A DNA stretch of 64,000 nucleotides from positions 310,001-374,000 of the forward strand of contig NC_086370.1 in assembly GCF_036324505.1 (NCBI RefSeq). Reading direction: 5' to 3'. Below the pieces are notes generated by a model that searched no databases, was not told the origin of the DNA, and saw only the letters and a program-made list of their open reading frames with translations. The translations under genes were made by a program, and so were the position numbers. This DNA is from Eleginops maclovinus (Eukaryota; Chordata; Actinopteri; Perciformes; Eleginopidae). Positions 48,556-60,900 of this stretch are shown piece after piece. How positions within the stretch are numbered: the stretch's first letter is position 1; every line of letters starts with the position of its first letter.

Positions 48556-48786
48556 TATGAATTCTTCTTCTTCCGTTTTAAACTAAGGCGTCTAACACCG
48601 ATTGGCGACTCTGGTGCATATTTACTGCCACCGCTGGACTGGAGTGAGAGTTTATCTAGTGGGTTGTTTGGAACGGGACTTCAACCAAAAAAAAAAAAAA
48701 AAACGACGCATCGACGCAAATTATTCATGTCGACGAATTTATGACGTCGAATAAGTCGACTATGTCGACTAGTCGTCCCAGCTCTA

Positions 48787-48846
48787 CAATCCAGCTTGCT
48801 GGAGTTGATCGAGGAGCTCCTCTGTTGTGAGTGCTGCCAGCGACAT
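48787..48846 (-). CDS. EnSpm SAM-domain gene, first half of exon 1
   Basis: The ATG at 48846 reads MSLAALTTEELLDQLQQAGL. The last eight bases are the target site CAATCCAG of the hAT 45307-48786; the second half of the exon (ETTEEEMGKFF) continues at 45298. The insertion disrupts the gene. Confidence 0.8.
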
Positions 48847-49421
48847 CTTTACCTGATCTGCCAGTTCCCGCCGAGACTAACGGTTGCAAATTTAAATTAT
48901 GAATTTAAAGAACTGTGAAGCCTGACGTGCACATGTACGGTACGTCATCAATTTCACAAAAATGGAAAGATAACAATTAATACATTAATTAATAAATAAA
49001 AAGATAGTGTACGATGGTACAACATCAAAATCAAAATTTTAGCAAGTTTGTAAAGTTTCCGTTTCTGCTAGTATTGGTAAATTACAAATCATATTAAAGT
49101 AAGGCTAAATTTGGTCATTACCTTGATCCAAGAATAGGCTATTCTATCTTGTTAGGGTTTTGAGATAAGCTCATTTTCATGTCAGTTGTCAAAATAGGTA
49201 TTTTATTGTGTTTGAAACCTTCATTTGCAGCATTTGGTGAAGGGTACAGAGAGTTATGGGTACAAATATGTACTTTCTCATGTTATGTACTTTGAAATGT
49301 ACAATGTTGTACCTCAAAAGGGCCTGTCCTGTACCCTTTAAGGTACAATTCACTTAAAGGAACAAATCTGTACCTGAGAGTATAATAGTGTACCCCATGT
49401 GTACGTTTATTTCTGACAGTG

Positions 49422-50793
49422 CATCATATCCTTGGCCCCTTAAATACTCAGTGTGAAGTCCCCATTCAGTCAGCTGTCGAAGAATTACTGTGGCTATTGT
49501 CTTCGCATCTTGCTGAGTCAAAGGGCAGAATCCAAGAAAGTCCTCTCTTATTTCAGAACTCTCTCCCTCCCCACTCACATACCGAACGCAGAGTGATAGT
49601 TGCTCAATTCCACTGATATCCATTGACTCATCAGCTAAAACAGTGAAGAACTTCGCTGTTTTGATATTGTTGATAAGAGTCTCCCTTATGTCCTCTGCAC
49701 AGCATGCAATGAGATCATTCTGAATTTGTGGGGATATGTATTTTGCATTCTTGGCTGCAGTCTCCAGATGTTGCTTGAGTGTAGTGTCAAACTGTGCTTT
49801 CCAGTTAACAAAATAGTTAAAATTTCCATTTTCACTGGATCCCTCCCAGTTCCCCCGGAAAGGCACATTTCTTTTCCCTAAACATACAATGATGTCTATG
49901 ATGGAGAGCAAAGCCTTGCGGTTAGCCATGACCTTGTCATCATATTGCTTGCTGATAACAGATTTAATATCTTTCTTTTGGCCTTGTGTGATCAACATGA
50001 ATTTTCAGCCAATTCGGTGGCTCTCTGGTGTCCCTCTGAATGGCTATGCCTTGGGATCACGCCTCTTTTATCACCAACTGCATTTTTCCAGTCAGTAAAG
50101 CCCTTTGTAAGGAAGCTAAAGTTTTTTCCTTTTACTTTATTAAAGCAGAGGCAAGTGGCACAATAAGCTGCATCCTCAGATGGCGAGTAGCTCAGCCATT
50201 CATAATTTTTCTCCCACTGGGGATTGTACCTCAGCTGTTTTCCTCCCAAGGCACGTTTGGGATAGCTAGCTATATCCCTGTGGTGCTAACCACCGATTTT
50301 GGAGTACACTTTTTTTCTCATCATCTGTAAGGGCATCACCATTAATAACTTTGTTTTTTACCCTAACCGGATCAAAGGGATGCTGAGGGCATGAACTTCC
50401 AATTTCTTCTCCCCCTATTTCCATGTTTCCCTGCTCCCTGCTGTATTCATTCTCTGCGCTTCTCTGCCCTCCCTCCTCCACTGTGTGCCTCTGCGCTTCA
50501 TCATCCTCTGCGCTTCTCTGCCCTCCCTCCTCCACTGTGTGCCTCTGCGCTTCATCATCCTCTGCGCTTCTCTGCCCTCCCTCCTCCACTGTGTGCCTCT
50601 GCGCTTCATCATCCTCTGTGTGCCTCTCTCCTTCCATCTCTGAATGACTCTCTTCTCTGTGCTCCAGCTTACTTTCCCTATTCTCTCTTTCATCCTCCTT
50701 GCTTTCCTGTTTACTATCTCCATCTCTGTCCTTTTCTTTCTTTTTCTTTGACAGAAATGCATCCATTGTGTTTTGTTTTAATCTCTTGGACAT
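49422..50793 (-). pseudogene. hAT transposase (ZMYM1/THAP12-like), N-terminal part, two frameshifts
   Basis: From ATG 50793: MSKRLKQNTMDAFLSKKKKE, an acidic linker with an 18-residue repeat, then LTDDEKKSVLQNRWLAPQGY. At about 50260 a small duplication (TAGCTAGCTA) shifts the frame; KQLRYNPQWEKNYEWLSYSP and the TTF-type finger AAYCATCLCFN continue at 50249-49992. At about 50000 another one-base shift leads to FMLITQGQKK and the DUF4371 region: FTVLADESMDISGIEQLSLC (catalytic Asp), EDFLGFCPL and YLRGQGYDG, where the EnSpm cuts in. The copy was already frameshifted or decayed after insertion. Confidence 0.8.
50455..50625 (-). repeat. 54-bp coding minisatellite in the hAT N-terminus
   Basis: About three units of 54 bp encode EDDEAQRHTVEEGGQRSA in tandem. 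Confidence 0.9.
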
Positions 50794-51023
50794 GGTTGGC
50801 CTGCTCTTTGTGACTTGTTTTCTGTGGAATGGGTATATTAAAATTAATATGAGCTGAAAACGTGCTAGATTAACTGAACATTAATATCTAAAGGTGCCCC
50901 CTCCAAATTTAACCCATAGCCTAACCCAATAAAGTCAATAAGACTAGATGCTTATTAATCTACCTGAAAAGGAAGCTTTGGCTGATCCTACAGTATGGGT
51001 CTAATGCCAAAGTAGCCAACAAA

Positions 51024-54000
51024 TAGGGCTTTGACTTTTGCCCAAAAATCATATTCGAAGTTCGTTTGTTTATTAATATTAAAGTTCGAATGTATTCGAA
51101 TATTTATTAATAATATTTTGACCATTAAATGTCTTCAGTAAGACCAATATTAGTATCACACTTCAGTTCGATGTTCTGTCCACCAGAGGGCAGTGTATCA
51201 GTCAATGGCGGGTGTCCGTAATATGTACAACATTAGTGTGGGTCCCACATATGACAGTTAACGCTCCATCGGAAATACACGAGCTTACAGGAACCTTTCG
51301 TGACGTGCACCTAGTCAGTCAATGATGCTTTCGGAAGAAAAACACAGTCACTTGTTTTGGTTTTTTTAATTGTATTATTATCAGACTCTGGATTAAACAC
51401 AAACAGTTTTATCCACTGTTCTCATCAAAAATAAATAAAAAAATAAGCCAGTCAGGCTAAGTAGGCTACTGAAAAGACAAAATAAATAAAGGTAGGCCCT
51501 AATAGGCTATTCAAAACAAGCACACCCTACCTTATGGCCAGCCATTACTGACATTGTTAAGCGATCTGACCGCAATTACCAAAAATAAAGGCACTTTGTG
51601 AATGTAGAACACCTTGAGAACACGTCGAGATACAGGGCAATCAAACATGTAGCCTAGGGCTAAATTAGAACTCGTCGCCATTATGGGCTATCTGGCTGCA
51701 GAATTTTTTAAGTTGTTCGCCAGAAACACAAGGTGATTCACATTTTCTGGCTCAAGAGAAGAGCGTTGCTTTGTGACTATGTTTCCCGCGGTGGAAAATA
51801 CTCGTTCCGCCCTCACGGATGTCCCGCATATTGCCAGGTAGCTGCGTGCCAGTTTAGCGAGATGGGGGTACTTGGGGCTTCTCTCCTTCCAGCAGGACAG
51901 CGGGTTGCTGTCAGACGGGGGTGGGAGCTCACTGTCGTAGGCCATCATTTCTCTTAGGAGCACATCTTCACTCGGTCTGGCTGTTAAAAATCAATTAGTT
52001 TTTGTTAAGGTGTTGTTTAGGCTACATTTTATACGAACTTTTTATATTTCCAATGTAGGTAAGAGTTTGAGTTGTTATGAAAGGCACTCGATAATTTAAA
52101 CGTTTTGTATAATTTATTATTGATAATAACATCATTATTACCTCCTGCTCCTGCCGAGTTTTGGCAGTACACATCGCCAAAGAGGTCCCCCAATCGCGCT
52201 AAGTGCATTCTTTTCCTTGCGCTGCTCCCTAGGGTCGCTAGTCGTGGCGTTCTCATCTTGGCCATCCTCTTCGCATGTCTCCTCGCTGACCTCTGCAAGC
52301 TCCCTCTGAACCTTATCTCGCACTGCCTGCCGCGACTCTTGTTCTAAATGAACCAGTCGGTGAAAACGCGGGTCGAGGTAGCTGGCTGTGTTCAGTAGCA
52401 AGAATGCATGTTTGTCGGGGCCATATCGCGCCTTCAGATCAGTTGACATCATGGTTTTCATCTCCTTTACTCCTGCCGGGTCATCGGTGGAGGGCTTCAG
52501 TTGGGTCAGAAGCACATACTGCAGGGGGAGGACCGCTGATGCTGTTGGGTAGTTTTCTGTTGACAGCGCCTGGGTGGCTACTTTGAAGGGCCTCAGCACG
52601 TCTTTCACCTGTGGGACAAACACACAATTAATATTAACTTATCCTAGCGCCACTAGTTAGATAGCTAGCGCAGTTAGGTGTCGTTACAAAAAAAAAAAAA
52701 CACACAAACTTAGCTAACGTTAACTAGCCTTACGTGTTACTACGTTTGCAACAGTAATATTAACAACATTAGGGACATAATATTATTAGACCTAACAATA
52801 TAGCCAACGTCACTGACCTTCTCCATTAGCGTCCACTCCACACTGGTGAGCTCCAGACGGCTGAGTTTCTTCTCCATAATCACTGCTGCAACCGGGGCTT
52901 GTTGATCAGCTGCTCGACAGATCATATCGTATGTACTATTCCAGCGGGTGGGGCAGTCGTTGATGAGCTGGATTGGTTTCATACCAAGGAGCTTTTGCTT
53001 GGCCTCCAGGAGGTAGCTGTCTGTAGGGGAGTGCTTAAAATGCTGAGTGGCAGCCTTGAGGCGACTGACTGATGTTGCAACGGAACGCTGTGCAAGCCCT
53101 TTTCTCGCTGCCAGATTAATTGTATGAGCCATGCACGGGATATCAGTGATCCCCAAGTGCCTCTCTACAGCATTTACATAGTTGTGTGCATTGTCTTTAG
53201 TGATGGCAAGCACAGACTCAAGCTCTATGTGGTACTCTCGTAGAATACTGCCGATGCATTCTGAGACATTCGCTGCTGTGTGAGCAGTTTGAAGCTCAGA
53301 CGTGTCCAGGACTACATTTCTCATCTCCCAGTCCTCGTCGATGAAATGGGCTGCTACCGTAACATATGACTCAGTAGCCAAAGAACTCCACCCGTCAGTT
53401 GTCAGTGCGAGGTTTTCACCCTGAAGCATTTCCCTTATGCCACCCTTGGTTGTGTCGTACAGCTTCGTTATTTTATTATTCATGGTCCTGTAGCAGGGGA
53501 TCTTGAACCTTGGCTCTAGCTCGTGGACGAAAGCTAGAAACCCGCTCCCATATATTAAGTTAATGGGCCTCATATCCTCACAAACAAACCGTGCCAGCAA
53601 ATCTGTCACTTTGTTTTGACGGGCATAGGGTAGGCCTCGTGGTGATAGCATGGAGTCGATTCTGACCTGCCTCGTCCCCGATCCCTCCCCCTCCTCCGCT
53701 TCCAGCTTGCCGGGATGAAGTGTTGACAGGTGGGCTCTCAAATTGCTGGTCGTCGTGTGGTATACGAGTTTGGTCCTACATATTTTACAGATTACTTTGT
53801 CCTTACTCAGGATTTTCCCCTCTTTCGTCGGGAACCCAAAGAAGCGCCACACATTACTTTTTAAATGGTCAGGGGTGTGGATTTCGACCTCCTCATCAGG
53901 CGTAGTTGTCGTTGGCGCGGCCATTGTTTTAGAATATTGTTTTAAAATAAGCGCGATTGCGCGAACCAGGAGGATGCCAACGTCATAGGTCTACAGGAGC

Positions 54001-54214
54001 CCAGATGACCAATAATAGCCTTGATAATGAGCTCGCGGTTTTACTTCACCAGGCGTGAAAAAAACCTTGGAATCTGAATTGAAAACAACACTAATAAAAA
54101 ATAATTCCCATATAGGTTCGAATGTTAAGGGCTCCCTAAAATTCGTTCGAATTTCTTTATTTTTTTAAACAATCGAATTATATTCGAACAACGAAGTTCG
54201 AGGTCAAAGCCCTA
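51024..54214 (-). mobile_element. hAT transposon (BED finger) with perfect 8-bp target duplication
   Basis: Termini TAGGGCTTTGAC read inward at both ends (51024 and reverse complement from 54214); CCAACAAA flanks both sides (51016-51023, 54215-54222). AT-rich subterminal regions repeat TTCGAA words. A three-exon transposase lies on the minus strand. The target is the 5' non-coding part of the hAT 36894-54697. Confidence 0.94.
51688..53924 (-). pseudogene. hAT transposase (ZBED-like), three exons, one frameshift
   Basis: Exon 1 53924-52818: MAAPTTTTPDEEVEIHTPDH, BED finger (KVICKICRTKLVYHTTTSN ... LSTLHPGK), LALTTDGWSSLATESYVTVA (first Asp), VLAITKDNAHNYVNAVERH (second Asp), CMAHTINLAARKGLAQ and CPTRWNSTYDMICR. 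Exon 2 52608-52142: VKDVLRPFKVATQALSTENY, TASYLDPRFHRLVHLEQES. Near 52205 the frame slips by one base, so LGDLFGDVYCQNSAGAG is read in another phase up to the donor. Exon 3 51980-51688: DSNPLSCWKERSPKYPHLAK, YLAICGTSVRAERVFSTAGN with the Glu. Otherwise undamaged. Confidence 0.85.
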
Positions 54215-54705
54215 CCAACAAATGAGCTAAAATATCCGTTGAAGTCGTGGACAGTCCCAAAACGGATATTTAAAACGGATATTTTGCTCATTTGGACACT
54301 ATTTTAACGGTACAGGGTAAAATAGTAGCCTACTTTCACTTACCAAATGGTTTCTTGACGTTGACACAGGCTAGAAGTTACTGTCGTTACTGCTATCATT
54401 CACACACTGACTTCATGTCGGCTGAACATTCTTATCCTCGCGTCGCACGCGCGCTTTGTGTTATTTTTTTTCTTAGTTCTGCACACGTAAACGCAAAAAG
54501 CCGAAAGTGCACACAGGAAACCGAAAACAAAGCCCATGGATGTTAACCACAATCTGCAAAGCACGTTTCACAGAGGTTTAATGAGAGGTTTTTAATGTTT
54601 GATTCAGTTGGGCATTTTTGATGTTCAAAAAAAAAAAACCTGGGATGAAATAAGCGAGGTCCGGACCTCCCTTACCTCTAATGTGGCTACGGCCATGCGT
54701 GAAAC

Positions 54706-54874
54706 ATCTCCTGAACTCCAATTCAACAGCGTCGTAGAAGTTCCTGATAATGATTTTCATGTAAATGACACTACTATAGCAGAGATCCGTCATACAATTG
54801 ATCCTTTAGAGGATGACGGAAACTACGGAATAAATATGTTTGTTACTCTTGTTAATTTGAATGAATTGTTTTAA
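54706..54874 (+). pseudogene. Integrase-type transposase, C-terminal tail after the hAT insertion
   Basis: Beyond the duplicated CGTGAAAC, the frame reads (RET)SPELQFNSVVEVPDNDFHVN and ends in LVNLNELF with a stop at 54872-54874. It is the natural end of the ORF broken at 36893. Confidence 0.75.
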
Positions 54875-54990
54875 TTCATTTCAGTGCTTGTTTGTAAAAC
54901 AGTGTGAACATCTGTGTGTGTGTTTACATGAGATGCATCTGTCTCTGCATACTGTACTGACTGTGAGGGAGTGCGTGTGTAAGTGTGGAT
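54875..54990 (+). other. 3' flank of the integrase-type gene up to the Sola-like insertion
   Basis: TG-rich sequence that continues at 63461 after the insert; the TG-rich stretch 63461-63662 is its natural extension. Confidence 0.5.
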
Positions 54991-55831
54991 GGGTCATTCT
55001 ACAGATTTGGTGCCAGTTGTGATTTGGGAGGATGAAATACTGAACATTAAAATGTTAAACTTTTTTTTATTGATGTGACAAAGTAATATGTTTACTTAAT
55101 AGAAAATACCTTTTCCCATCTTAACATAGAGTATTAAGTTATTATTCTGCATTATTTTCTCAAACAAGTCCCAATTTAATTCAACCCCATCACAGTCATT
55201 TTGTTATTCAACTATTCATTTTTCCACTAAGCTTGAGATCAGCTTCTGGCATAATCTCACAGTTTAGATGTCCCTTGTAAATAACGGCATATTGTAATTA
55301 AAGATATATATTTTTTTAAATGAAAAGCACCATCCTTTCCATCTTATGATGAAGAAATTTCGAATCTAACTTCACATTTTCGCTAGAAATGTCAAGAATG
55401 CTGCCTAATTCCTGACAAAATGTAAATAGACATATTTACCCTGATTTAATACACACAATAAAGAAACCATTGATATTATATTTTGTGTATTTAATACAAA
55501 AATGTAAAAAAATGATCTCATAACAGGGATGAATGCATCGTAACAGGGTTGAGTGAAAAGTATCACGTGTCATATGTTTTATCTTTTTTTTTGTGAGATC
55601 ACTCACATGTTGCCATTTTTTAAACATTTTAAACATTTGTACATTCTTACTGTCAACATAGCTTTGAAAATCTAAACAATCTAGATTAAATCTAGTCATA
55701 TTAAAACACATTAATGAACTAATAGTGTTTGTGATATCAATAAGCTTAATTCATAAAATATCCATCTGATAATGGCAGGAATGTCTGTTTGAACATTGAG
55801 CAAACATCATATTAATAATCTATAGGTAAGC

Positions 55832-57908
55832 CTACAACTGTTCATGAGAGAGCCTAGCCCACACTTCCTTCTGTATTTCCATGTGCCTAGAAGTCACCGG
55901 AGTAGGGGGATCAATGTGTTCCAAGATGTCCTCAAATGGATACCACAGGACATCATCAAGAAGTGGCCAGAAGTACCTATTTGGTCCAGCACAACACATG
56001 CATTTGACCTGCACATGGGATTCATCAGTGGCTAGAATCATTCCTGAATAGAAATCATCATCATATTTGGCTACACACCAACTCCCGCATATGTTTGGAT
56101 TTGCCCAATCAACCTCCTTCTGTGACACGATTGATGCAACTTTAGGGGTAGGCCTGAATGTGAAATGTTGTGTATTGTAACACTGGCATTCCAGTTGCTT
56201 GCTGTAGACTGTGCACATACAGCTCACATCACGGTAGACACAAACAACTTGGTGGATCCGCATTGTGGATGGAACTACTGGCAAATTGGCCGGCATATCT
56301 TGGAGGGCTTTCTCGATGGCCTCGTCTTCAAGAAAGTAAAGCTTGATGGCAGTTCTACTCTCCTCTAAGACCCTGTACAGTGTTTGAGCATTTGGGATGT
56401 CACATCCTTGACTTATCAGCCTGTCTGCAGTTCTTTTAAGGGTTGCACCAACACCATCTGGTGCTCCCTTCCCATGCCCTGCCTCGAAAAAATTCCAAGA
56501 CCCTGCCCTGAAGCCCCTCTTGGCCAGTTCTGTGCTGAACAGAAAGAAATTGCCTTTTTGCCTGTACTGGGTACAAGGGCCATCACTGAAGAAGTGTACT
56601 GTTGATATGTTGGGGTGGGTATGTTGCAGGTCATCAAGCACAGGCTTGAGGTGTGCCCAGATAGCAGGAGGAGCCTTGTGCCGTGATGGAGATATGGTGG
56701 TGAAGCAAGTTGGTTGCTCATTCTGTCCAACGTAGAGGACACCTGTGTGGAGGACGGCCTGTTCATGAGATGCGCCAAAGTGAACTGATTGTATCTCTGC
56801 CCCATATCCGCAGGTGAAATTTTCCGAAAAATCAATATGGATAAGACACTCCTCTGCAGACATGTTTTTCTTGAGCTCACGACAGTAAGCATACTGCTGT
56901 TTGATGTTGAAGAGATGTCTCCGAAACCTGAACAGGAGTGAATGAAACAACTCAACTAGTTGTTCCTGCGTCTTGTTGACCTCATCCTTCACAGTGACTT
57001 TTACTGTTTGACTTTCCTCGTTTTTTCTTTGCTTTTCTTTGACCATCCACTGGAGAAAGACCACGTTTTCATCTGCAGCATACAAGCTTGACACTGAAAC
57101 TGTTTGGTTCTTGCATAGTTCACATTCACCGTACATACACTGCTTATTCAAGGAACTACAACACACACTTTCGACTAAATCTTCAAGCACTGACGATTCA
57201 ATAAGCTTAATTTGTTTCAGCTTCTCTGCGACAAATGTCAGATTTTCGTGAAGCTTACACATACAAGTGTCCCGATCAGCAAGGGAAGGGTAAACCACCC
57301 AAAAAGGACGGAGGCGGCAGAACATGGAGTATGACAGCTCCTCTGTGTTCTCTGCAAGAAATTTCCTGTGCAGATTTTTTAACGTGTCAAGGAGGAACCT
57401 CTTCTGCATCTTCTGTTTGTCCTTTGTTTTAGTTTGCTTTTTGCCAGTGGTCATTCTACTGATATCATCACGTGTGAAGAAATCCCTCACCCTCTTCTTG
57501 ATGTCCACAAAGTTTGAGATTTCCTTCCTTTGAAATGTAGATACACTGCCGATGAGCTTCCAGCATTTCTTTGAAAAACCCAACGCAGACTCTGTAAATG
57601 ATTGCAGTCTGTATTTCTTAATAATGTTACCTGCCACTACTCTAGATATCATTTGCCTCTCTCTTTCAGTTTTTGCCTTTTTATAATGTTCCTTTATTTG
57701 AGCAATGAGTGCTGTGTGATGCAGTACAGATCTTCTGACATCACTTGGAACAGCTGTAGGTTTTGTCTTCTTTCCTAAACGCTGGAGCCTTTTCTTGTAT
57801 TTTTCTTTGGCCCTCCTCTCTTCATTAAGAGATTTCTGTAATTCAGCTACCTGCTTTCTCAATTTGTCTTTAGTCTTTCTTGATTTTTTCTTCCCCTCCA
57901 CAGATTGT
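55832..57908 (-). CDS. Sola-like transposase, exon 2 (catalytic)
   Basis: After the acceptor TTTTAG (57909) the frame reads QSVEGKKKSRKTKDKLRKQV, a long coiled coil (VAELQKSLNEERRAKEKYKK), SALGFSKKCWKLIGS, MFCRLRPFWVVYPSLADRDT with a Cys-rich cluster (CMCKLHENL, CMYGECELCKN), then the catalytic core: LIHIDFSENFTCGYGAEIQS (Asp), VHFFSDGPCTQYRQKGNFFL (Asp) and SWNFFEAGHGKGAPDGVGAT (Glu). The C-terminus has MCCAGPNRYFWPLLDDVLWY. Open to the stop at 55832. The ORF upstream of 57908 (poly-Pro start) is intron plus hAT sequence. Such proteins occur in cnidarians and fish and are usually uncharacterised. Confidence 0.75.
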
Positions 57909-57972
57909 CTAAAACAAACATATAGACACAACAAGGTAAGTATATAAGCAGTAGAAATAAATAAATAGTAAT

Positions 57973-60900
57973 CAGGGTTTCCCCCCGAAAATGTGTTAGT
58001 CAAGGTGGTGACCGGGGGGGGGGGGGGGGGTGGCACCGTTGCGTCGCAAGCACATCACCGAGGGGAATAAAATGCAGACTTTGATTACAACTTTGAGAAC
58101 AACTATTTATTAAACAACAAAATAATACAATATCTTATCTCTTACAATAAATAACAAATCTTTAGCTTTTAAAATGATAAATAAAGGGTTAAACATGATG
58201 ATTTTGCTATTAGAACTGCAAAACATCAATTATTCAACAAGGTCACTAATGGCAGAGCTGACAGGTGGCATCACTACAAGCAATCCTCCTTGGTTTGCTG
58301 AAAACAATCTCAAGGGCCCTGCTGTACTGTAGGTCTTTCACCTGCGGACCATTGATGCTCATTTTCATGCAGGCTGTCAGACTGTTGCCCTGCAGCCTGT
58401 TTCTTAGGTCTGTCTTGATCTATAGACAGTGAATTAACTGAAGTTTAGATTATTTTATACTTTTGTATAATATTTACAATTTTGATAGAATCTAAGATTG
58501 AGAGATGATAATGGACTTACCCTATTCATCGCCGAGAAATCCCTCTCACAGTTCACACTGGAGACTGGTATTGTTAGGGCGATTGCAGAGAGGAGGGACA
58601 GGTTTGGGTAGAGTAGATGGAGCTCATCATACCCAGATGCCATTGCTGTCATGATCTCCAGCTGGGACTTGTCCTGATGGATGAGAACATTGGTCAATGA
58701 CAGATGCATGAACTCACATAAACAACTTAAGTTGTGTTAATGACTATCACTCACTTTCAGTATTCCGGTTGTTATTAGGACTTTGTAGCTCTGCCACTCT
58801 TGGAGAAGTGCCATCTCACTGATGGGAGGGAACTGCTTGGCCAGCAGTTGTAGATCTGAGATGGCACGACTCTCATCAGCTTGTGGTCCTTGTGGTCCCA
58901 GGGAACTAAAGGCACCAAGAATCCCAAGCTGCTGGAACCTCAGCTCCAGGTGCTCAATGAGTCCGTCAATGTAAGGCTCCATGACCTATTAACATTAGAT
59001 GTAAGAGAAAATTCAAATTTAGGCCCTAATATTTCAGGCTCGTTATTATTGTTTATTCATTCTTAAGCTTGCTTACTTGTGTCTGAAAACGTGCCCATAA
59101 GGTGTCGGTGGGAAGAGCTGTCCCACGCCTCACCCTGTCTTCTTCGGCACTGATGTTCAGATTGGCCACCTTCTCTTCAACCTGAGCTAGAAAGGAGCCC
59201 TCGGGTTGCCGTTCACCTGCTGCTTTAATTATTCTCAATGTCTCAATGGTAACAGGAACCTATTATAGACATGCAAATTAAACATTATTTTACATTTGCA
59301 AAGGAAAACTGACATGCATTAAATAAAGATCAATGTGACATCACAACTTACATGGTTCTTGATTGCCATGAAATTGATATCTTCCTTCTGGAACAATTTT
59401 GAAAGCTGCGCCAGGTAGGGCAGGATGTCCGATTGCAGGTGGACAGCTGCAACGAATCTGTAAGTTGCACAGTAGGTGTACAACCCCGTGCCACAGGGTC
59501 CTTTTTTAATTCTGCCTCCTCAGCTAGTGTAGCAAGCACTGCAGGTAGATTTCTTTGAAGATTTGAAATGGCCTTCTCTTGTGATAGCCACCTAGTGTCC
59601 TTAACCTCCTGGGGTGGGGGATAGAGCAATTAATGTAATTCAATATTTTTTATCTAAGGAATTTGATGCACTTCACTTCAAACACTTCATGTCTTCACTT
59701 ACTGTGACTTTCAGGTCTTCTACTCCAAGCACACTTGCAGCTGCTTTTAGAGCGCTGGTGCGGTTTGCACTATTCCTAAAATAAAGGTGCAGGTCTTGTA
59801 GGTGCTTTCTGAATATTTTCATATATGGCACTCCATCTGCTGCATCTTTACATGCTAGTGCAAGGCGATGAGCAGCACAGTGCACTGACACTAATCCTGG
59901 CCAGGAGTCAGTCAGCAATTTTGCTGTGCCGTTCCTTCTTCCTAAAATAAAAGTAAAACAAAAAGGTTTTAGATCAAGGCAACCTATTCGTTTCGACATT
60001 AACTTAACCGTCCTTTTTCCTATACTTTACCGGTCATCACTGCGGCTCCATCTGTGCCAAGGCCAAAGATGCGGTCCTGAGGTATTTCTTTTCTTATGAT
60101 GACCTCCTTCACAGCTTCAGCTATAGTTATAGCTGTGCCATCTGGAATAGACACAAGATCCAGGAATTGACAGAACATCCGTCCTTCCTTGTCTGTGTAC
60201 CTGGAGTATTTACAAAAACAATTAGCCTTACCTGGTTTTGTTACACATTCAGGAAGACCTCATCATGACCCATTTAAAAAATAATAAGAAGAAGACCACT
60301 ACTGTACCTGACATGGAGATCTAACTGTTTTGTCACAGAGATGTCTGTGGACTCATCAATTTCCAGGCCAATAGCCTTTGATGATTTAATGGCCTCTAAA
60401 ATGGGCTCCTCAACCACTTCACCCAGAATCTGTAGCATTTCATCCACAATCCTGTGGGACCTGTAGTTTGTCCTCTGATCAATCTAGGAAAATAATATAT
60501 CCTTAAATTATAGTTAATTCTACTAGAAACCCATGACAGCAAATGTACACTGTAATGAAATATTTTTTTACCTTCAGTTTGGCAAAATATTCGCAGCCTA
60601 GGAGGTCTGCCAGATCCAGCAATGCCGGGTAATTTGTATGGTGCGCAATTTCATGTTTTACCAGCCAGTATAGACATTTAAAGCCACCAATTATGGCCTC
60701 ATGCTCCAAATTCAAAATGGGCTGAAATGCCTCATTGATGGGCAGACCTAATACACACACATTCAGCTGTCACTGTTAATTCAAATGTAATAAACATCAT
60801 TTAATCACCATTTAAAAAAAAGTTATTATTATTATTATTCCTGAACCACTCAGAAATACTAACTTCGGCTTGATTGGGCTGTAATGCCCACACATGAAAT

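Larger units (their letters stand above)
45307..48786 (-). mobile_element. hAT transposon (BED finger) with perfect 8-bp target duplication, intact
   Basis: Termini read TAGAGCTG inward at both ends (45307 and reverse complement from 48786). CAATCCAG flanks both sides exactly (45299-45306 and 48787-48794). Subterminal regions are rich in CGACTAATC / GTCGACTA words. The left third contains a TG tract (45819-45906). The two-exon transposase on the minus strand is open. The target is exon 1 of the EnSpm SAM-domain gene. Confidence 0.95.
38543..49421 (-). mobile_element. EnSpm/CACTA transposon with two genes, containing a nested hAT
   Basis: The right end, reverse complemented from 49421, begins CACTGTCAGAAATAAACGTA; the left end near 38543 aligns to it (ACACAGAGAAATGGAAGTAC) with several mismatches. 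Both subterminal regions are packed with GTACCT/GGGTAC words (38560-38870 and 49250-49400). Flanking triplets CAC (38540-38542) and CAT (49422-49424) are consistent with the 3-bp duplication of this superfamily with one mismatch. It lies inside the GYDGAS codons of a hAT transposase. The element without the hAT is about 7.4 kb. Stretches 38563-39174, 44234-45264 and 48847-49421 hold no exons. Confidence 0.85.
36894..54697 (-). mobile_element. hAT transposon (ZMYM1/THAP12-like) containing an EnSpm and a second hAT
   Basis: The left end CAGGGCCGTAGCCAGCATTT (36894) and the right end, whose reverse complement starts CATGGCCGTAGCCACATT (54697), are inverted repeats with a shared downstream GGTCC block. 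A perfect 8-bp duplication CGTGAAAC flanks it (36886-36893, 54698-54705). Without its inserts it is about 3.7 kb. The transposase on the minus strand is split by the EnSpm at 38543-49421; a BED-finger hAT sits in its 5' non-coding region at 51024-54214. Confidence 0.92.

Noticed and set aside
57909..58036. Pro-rich N-terminus of the 734-aa ORF
   Set aside because: It is translated intron and hAT terminal sequence including a G run; a TTTTAG acceptor and an upstream exon at 62138-62427 give a better start.
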